Under the pieces are notes generated by a model, which did not search any database, was not told the origin of the DNA, and worked only from the letters and a program-made list of their open reading frames with translations. A program made the position numbers and the translations under genes. Of a stretch of DNA of 7,919 bases, positions 6,663 through 7,919 are shown piece by piece. Source of the stretch: Cyanobacteria bacterium UBA11370 (GTDB lineage Bacteria > Cyanobacteriota > Cyanobacteriia > Cyanobacteriales > Coleofasciculaceae). The stretch's first letter is position 1. Each line of letters starts with the position of its first letter. The stretch is from contig DNGI01000317.1 of assembly GCA_003486645.1 (NCBI GenBank), forward strand, positions 1 to 7,919, written 5' to 3'.

Positions 6663-6677
6663 TTTGATTTTATCAAA
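6663..6677. promoter_or_regulatory. inverted repeat in the aroA / Rpn divergent intergenic region
   Basis: TTTGAT (6663-6668), TTT (6669-6671) and ATCAAA (6672-6677) form a perfect 6-bp palindrome with a 3-base centre, about 27 bp upstream of the aroA ATG. On the minus strand it contains TAAAAT, a fair -10 match for aroA, but no convincing -35 lies at 16-18 bp. It could be an operator or part of a core promoter; the evidence is weak. Confidence 0.25.
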
Positions 6678-6760
6678 GATACTCGGCTGTTGTACCAATA
6701 AAATTGGATTGGGCGGACAGGTAAGATATCTAGCCCTGCCTAAAATAGAGTTGTAGATTT

Positions 6761-6764
6761 AGGA
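6761..6764 (+). promoter_or_regulatory. Shine-Dalgarno site of the Rpn-family gene
   Basis: AGGA lies seven bases before the ATG at 6772. This is a standard spacing and supports that start, which also gives the family's usual N-terminus. Confidence 0.6.
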
Positions 6765-6771
6765 TATTATC

Positions 6772-7650
6772 ATGATTTTCATCAATCCCAAAATCGATTT
6801 CGCCTTTAAAAAAATCTTTGGTTCTGAGCAAAGTAAGGATATTCTCATCAGTTTTTTAAATGCCCTACTTTATCAGGCACGTCCAGTGATTGAAGACTTA
6901 GAAATTCTCAATCCTTATTTAGCACCAAGAATCCGAGGGATGAAAGATACTTACTTAGATGTTAAGGCTAAACTCCAAGATGGGACAACTGTCATTATCG
7001 AGATGCAAGTGTTAAATGTAGAAGGATTTGAGAAGCGGATTTTGTATAATGCTGCCAAAGCCTATTCCCTTCAACTTGATAGTGGTGAAGGCTACACGTT
7101 ATTAGAACCCGTGGTTGCTTTGACAATTGTAGATTTTGAGATGTTTGAAAATTGGGATAAGGTCATTTCGCGGTTTGTACTGAAGGAAAAAGAGTATCTG
7201 GTTGATTATCTGATTTATGACATTGAGTTAGTATTTGTGGAATTGCCTAAATTTAAGAAGGAGTTAGAAGAGTTAGAAACAATTACGGATAAGTGGATCT
7301 ATTTTCTCAAAAATGCTAGGCGTTTGGATACCGTCCCAGAAACGATGGAGGAGGTTCCGGAAATTAAGAAAGCATTTGTCGTGGCAAATCAAGCGAATTT
7401 AACTCGTGAAGAATTGGAAGATTTGGAAAAAGGGCAAATTTGGATACACGATCAACGCAATGCAATTACAAAAGCCGTTAAGCAAGCCGTTAAGCAAGCC
7501 GCTAAGCAAGCAGCTAAGGAAAAAGCAGTTGAAATTGCTCACGGATTGCTTGATATTTTAGACGAGGAAACAATTAGTAAAACGACGGGATTAAGTATAG
7601 AGGAGATACAGCGATTGAAGAGTAACTCCAATGTTGAAGATCCGGATTAA
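6772..7650 (+). CDS. Rpn family recombination-promoting nuclease / putative transposase (PD-(D/E)XK, PDDEXK_2 type)
   Basis: Proteins of this family are Mg/Ca-dependent DNA endonucleases; E. coli Rpn proteins promote RecA-independent recombination, and some have been linked to phage defence. The 292 residues begin with the family hallmark NPKIDFAFKKIFG (5-17) and DILISFLNALL (23-33). The nuclease core shows Asp63 in YLDVKAKL and Glu77-x-Gln79 in IIEMQV, fitting the D...ExQ form of the PD-(D/E)XK fold. FEKRILYNAAKAYSLQL (86-102) is also typical. The C-terminal part is charged and helical, with a KQA-rich repeat (235-250) and the closing LLDILDEETISKTTGLSIEEIQRLK segment (259-283) found in many cyanobacterial paralogs. 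The start at 6772 is supported by AGGA. No terminal inverted repeats were seen, so it is not an intact insertion sequence. The cellular role here is inferred from the family. Confidence 0.9.
   Translation: MIFINPKIDFAFKKIFGSEQSKDILISFLNALLYQARPVIEDLEILNPYLAPRIRGMKDTYLDVKAKLQDGTTVIIEMQVLNVEGFEKRILYNAAKAYSLQLDSGEGYTLLEPVVALTIVDFEMFENWDKVISRFVLKEKEYLVDYLIYDIELVFVELPKFKKELEELETITDKWIYFLKNARRLDTVPETMEEVPEIKKAFVVANQANLTREELEDLEKGQIWIHDQRNAITKAVKQAVKQAAKQAAKEKAVEIAHGLLDILDEETISKTTGLSIEEIQRLKSNSNVEDPD
7474..7521 (+). repeat. 12-bp in-frame tandem repeat in the Rpn gene
   Basis: Four 12-bp units run GCCGTTAAGCAA (7474-7485), GCCGTTAAGCAA (7486-7497), GCCGCTAAGCAA (7498-7509) and GCAGCTAAGGAA (7510-7521). 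They encode AVKQ, AVKQ, AAKQ and AAKE. The period of four residues favours a helix or coiled coil with a lysine stripe. Unit number could vary by slippage without shifting the frame. Confidence 0.9.
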
Positions 7651-7681
7651 AACTGGGATGCGATCGCTTAGAAGATCAATC

Positions 7682-7825
7682 TTGGCAGCGGATTTGATAA
7701 CAGATGTAACGGATATAACGGAAGAGTGATTGGCAGCGGATTTGATAACAGATGTAACGGATATAACGGAAGAGTAATTGGCACCGGATTTGATAACAGA
7801 TGTAACGGATATAACGGAAGAGCGA
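7682..7825. repeat. three 48-bp direct tandem repeats
   Basis: Units lie at 7682-7729, 7730-7777 and 7778-7825. Unit 2 differs from unit 1 at one base (position 47), and unit 3 differs from unit 1 at two bases (positions 7 and 46). Each unit contains GATGTAACGGATATAACGGA, itself built from two related TAACGGA words. There are no spacers between units, so this is a minisatellite-like array. The near identity points to recent expansion or homogenisation. Confidence 0.95.
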
Positions 7826-7850
7826 TCGATACGAAGTAAAATCCTTGCAA

Positions 7851-7919
7851 CCACCGATACCCCATCCGCTACATCCGCTACACCCATCCGTTGCCACCGA
7901 TACCCCATCCGCTACATCC
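7851..7919. repeat. second tandem array, 43-bp period, cut by the window end
   Basis: A 26-bp sequence (7851-7876) beginning CCACCGATACCCCATCCGCT is repeated exactly at 7894-7919, giving a 43-bp period. Between them lies GCTACACCCATCCGTTG (7877-7893), which repeats the ATCCG word again. The second copy reaches the last base of the window, so the array very likely continues. The word ATCCGCTACATC is the reverse complement, with one mismatch, of GATGTAACGGAT in the 48-bp units. Confidence 0.85.

Larger units (their letters stand above)
7651..7919. other. non-coding, repeat-rich right end
   Basis: After the Rpn stop codon the sequence holds a HIP1 octamer (7660-7667), a 48-bp tandem array (7682-7825), a 25-bp spacer (7826-7850) and the beginning of a second array (from 7851). 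Open frames on the minus strand arise because 48 is a multiple of three and the repeat lacks stops in those frames; I do not regard them as genes. Confidence 0.6.

Noticed and set aside
7682..7825. CRISPR-like array
   Set aside because: The 48-bp units are contiguous with no unique spacers and no cas genes nearby; it is a simple tandem repeat.
7591..7908. Minus-strand open frames of 105, 73 and 65 codons through the tandem repeats
   Set aside because: They are open in several frames only because the 48-bp unit is a multiple of three and lacks stops on that strand. The peptides are pure repeat and one overlaps the end of the Rpn gene.

Overview
The window looks like chromosomal DNA from a cyanobacterium, probably a filamentous one. 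Seven perfect copies of the octamer GCGATCGC (HIP1) lie in 7.9 kb. The intergenic gaps carry heptanucleotide tandem repeats typical of cyanobacteria. The gene families (xi-class glutathione transferase, AAA_35-type/GAF array protein, Rpn/PDDEXK_2 nuclease) are also ones that are abundant in this phylum. Species cannot be named from sequence alone.

Layout, left to right. Positions 1-212 are non-coding: a probable dispersed-repeat fragment with a GC-rich hairpin (about 20-70) and a CAATTAG heptamer array (122-160). Next is a glutathionyl-hydroquinone reductase (213-1172, +). A 261-bp gap with a candidate promoter precedes a 969-codon signalling protein (1434-4343, +). This protein has the C-terminal winged-helix part of a cyanobacterial AAA-like ATPase followed by four GAF domains arranged as two tandem GAF-GAF modules. 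It has no intact NTPase and no recognisable output domain. Convergent with it is a 191-aa unknown protein (4414-4989, -) whose C-terminus holds a duplicated helix-pair motif resembling XRE-type repressor helices; it has a good sigma70-like promoter. A 300-bp gap (4990-5289) holds that promoter, a GTTGTTG heptamer array and a CCCCACT heptamer array that overlaps the stop codon of aroA. aroA (5290-6636, -) encodes a class II EPSP synthase. It is divergent from an Rpn-family PD-(D/E)XK nuclease gene (6772-7650, +). The last 269 bp have no credible gene; they hold three near-identical 48-bp tandem repeats and the start of a second array with a 43-bp period that runs off the window and is related to the first in inverted orientation.

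The genes do not form an operon; strands alternate and each gene appears to be its own unit. They cover a housekeeping enzyme (aroA, shikimate pathway), a redox/detoxification enzyme (the reductase), a signal-sensing protein and a possible recombination or defence nuclease. I found no CRISPR array, tRNA, rRNA or intact insertion sequence. No single new system stands out. The points most worth a second look are the headless and tailless GAF array protein, the small protein with duplicated helices, the two inverted-related repeat arrays at the right end, and a possible G-quadruplex at the aroA stop codon.
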